Shown here: positions 62,489 to 64,000 of the stretch, piece after piece
How the letters are laid out: each line of letters opens with the position of its first letter
Numbering within the stretch: the stretch's first letter is position 1
From: Oscheius sp. JU75
Taxonomy: Eukaryota > Nematoda > Chromadorea > Rhabditida > Rhabditidae
Direction of reading: 5' to 3'
Length of the DNA stretch: 64,000 nt
Assembly (NCBI GenBank): GCA_037178855.1
Contig: JASJZC010000002.1
Span: 2,480,001 to 2,544,000, forward strand
Notes under the pieces: generated by a model
What the model was told of the DNA's origin: nothing
The model's input: only the letters and a program-made list of their open reading frames with translations
Database searches by the model: none
Translations under genes and position numbers: made by a program

Positions 62489-64000
62489 CTAGTCAAAAAT
62501 CGTCTCATAGTCGACAATCAGGCGGTAGCAGAAATTATTCAGGTTGTTCAGCTGAGTCAGAGGGACTTGTTGGTCCGTGGGCCAGGTAAGATTCGGACCG
62601 AAGACGACGCTCAAATTGTTCGCCGTCATCAGATTGACCTTCGAATTTGCCGCCACCTGGAAAAAGAACATGACGGAGCCCAAAACACAAAAAGCGCGTG
62701 CCCATCAAACTTTTTTTTTTTTTACAAAGAAAATTCCTTTGAGACTTTTTGACAACGAACCTTAGTCAAGAAGCAGATGACAGTTTTTAGGAGGAGATAG
62801 TTTGGTCGGGGCAGCTGATGAACGAATTCCTTCACGGCGCCAGTTTTTGAAGTCTTCGGCACATCTAAATACGTTTTTTTTATTGAAAAGAAAGAACGAT
62901 ACCAGCAATTTCGGCCAGTTTTGGGTAGAGGGCGTTTGTCGTCACGGGCTCGCCGAGGGAACGAAGAAAAGTCTTGAGGAGGACTGAGGCGTGGATGCAG
63001 GCCACATAGCTGTTTTCCTTGTACTCCGGGTCTAGGGCAAAGTCTATCTTCTCGCCTGGAAATGCCATTTTTTTTTTAGAAATTTGAATAATACAAGGTT
63101 TTTAATGGAGCCGAGGTAGTCGAAACTCGTGCCCTGCTCATTCAGAACAATAAGAGTGGCGTTCGGGCAAATGTGACCCGATCAAGACCGGTGATTGCGC
63201 GCCTCCTACCAATACACCATTTTTGAGAGGCGACTTACAGACAGACCTCCAATGATTATTCAACATTTTCCAATTTGGCGTATCTTGTAAATGCTCGGAC
63301 GTTTTTTTGCCGACTAAAGTGATGCTATCTGCATTCTGAACAAGTAGATTTTTGGTATGTCTAGCAAAATTGTTTGAACAGCTCTACTCAAGTAAAAGGG
63401 CATAATTTTTTTTTTGCGCGGTACGCATTTCCTCTTATACGTATTGTAAATTTACATGGGACAAGTTGGTGCACACCCAAAATTTCCCGGAAGGCTCATT
63501 TGTCTCAAAAACGTACCCATATTGATGCGCTCCTGCAGCCGTTTGATACTGCCCACATTGGCGCTCTTCCTGAAGATACCCTCTACTTCCAGCGCGTGAG
63601 CTTCCAGGAACTCTATCAGATCTGACACAATTGGCGGCACGTCGAGGTTCGGATTGTGCGAGAGGATGAAATCCAGAGGGACGTTGAATTGCTGGGTTGG
63701 CCGGGGTGGATTGGGCGGTGTCGGAGGCCGGCTGTTCCCGGAAGAGTAGCCAAACTGCTTGTCGTGGTCTCGGATAGGCTGAGGGAGATTTAACCTAATT
63801 TATTGGGATTTTAGGTATAAAAATCGTAGAGGTACCTGGACAGTTCTAGAGCCGATTCGAGGTCCCTGATGCTGTTCACGTAGTGCAGTTTGTCCTCGAA
63901 CTTGGACGAGATGAACGGCTTGAAGAGACCCCATAGAATGCGGATGAAACGAGTCGGATGGACGACGTAGAGCGCTTTGAGATTCTTCTTGTATCTGCAA
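62489..64000 (-). CDS. ARHGAP1/8-type RhoGAP with Sec14-like domain (5' end beyond window)
   Basis: Exons on minus: >64000-63837, 63794-63517, 63055-62903, 62864-62761, 62656-62489. The visible part starts inside the BCH/Sec14-like domain (YKKNLKALYVVHPTRFIRIL, FKPFISSKFEDKLHYV), followed by a proline-rich linker (RPPTPPNPPRP) and a RhoGAP domain: PPIVSDLIEFLEAHALEVEG, IFRKSANVGS (arginine finger Arg), VLLKTFLRSLGEPVTT, KVAANSKVNLMTANNLSVVF and GPNLTWP. This is the architecture of p50RhoGAP/ARHGAP1 and ARHGAP8, which switch off Rho/Cdc42 GTPases at endosomal membranes. The RhoGAP domain looks complete with its Lys/Asn residues in place. The intron 63056-63516 is 461 nt. Ends at TAG 62491-62489. 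Confidence 0.93.

Overview
This is a eukaryotic window that reads as nematode nuclear DNA. The evidence is: almost all introns are 34-45 nt with a TTTTCAG or TTTTAG acceptor; several start codons sit 0-20 nt behind a bare TTTCAG or TTTTAG with no coding exon upstream (the look of spliced-leader trans-splicing); and the gene families are nematode ones (two DB-module proteins, a ShKT-plus-haem-peroxidase protein, TIL-domain secreted proteins, an Srd-like chemoreceptor, seven-exon F-box genes). The coordinate-level gene models below were spliced by hand. Exon sums divisible by three and intact family motifs support most of them. The species cannot be named from the sequence.

Layout. 0-3 kb: 3' part of a TIL-domain secreted protein (-) and intergenic DNA. 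3-8 kb: an SLC17-type transporter and a transgelin/calponin (+). 8-16 kb: accessory DNA with an apparently incomplete Srd-like receptor (-), repeats, and two paralogous F-box genes (+). 16-24 kb: ShKT-peroxidase, a candidate one-peptide neuropeptide precursor, a frameshifted gene resembling plant S1/SPH self-incompatibility proteins (all +), and a WWOX-like dehydrogenase (-). 24-33 kb: a small membrane protein with a 1.5-kb intron, gamma-butyrobetaine hydroxylase (+), two TIL-like paralogues (-), two DB-module genes (+). 33-41 kb: GOT1 (-) and the replication factor WDHD1/CTF4 (+). 41-47 kb: a broken mariner-type transposase, two GILT thiol reductases (+) with an intron-containing tRNA-Ile(UAU) antisense inside one intron, and an intronless orphan (-). 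47-64 kb: a gene-dense housekeeping block with DDX3/Ded1 helicase (-), V-ATPase subunit A (+), an orphan with a Cys-rich motif (+), METTL1, mitoferrin, CISD-type iron-sulfur protein (+) and an ARHGAP1-type RhoGAP cut by the right edge (-).

There is no single pathway. Themes are secreted Cys-rich proteins (TIL, DB, ShKT), lysosome/endomembrane function (V-ATPase A, GILT, GOT1, SLC17), mitochondria (mitoferrin, CISD, GBBH presequence) and core nuclear functions (WDHD1, METTL1, DDX3). The most unusual items are the S1-like gene, a run of non-GT introns (GC-AG in three genes, an apparent GA-AG in one), a palindrome that gives two convergent genes their stop codons and AATAAA signals, and the candidate neuropeptide.
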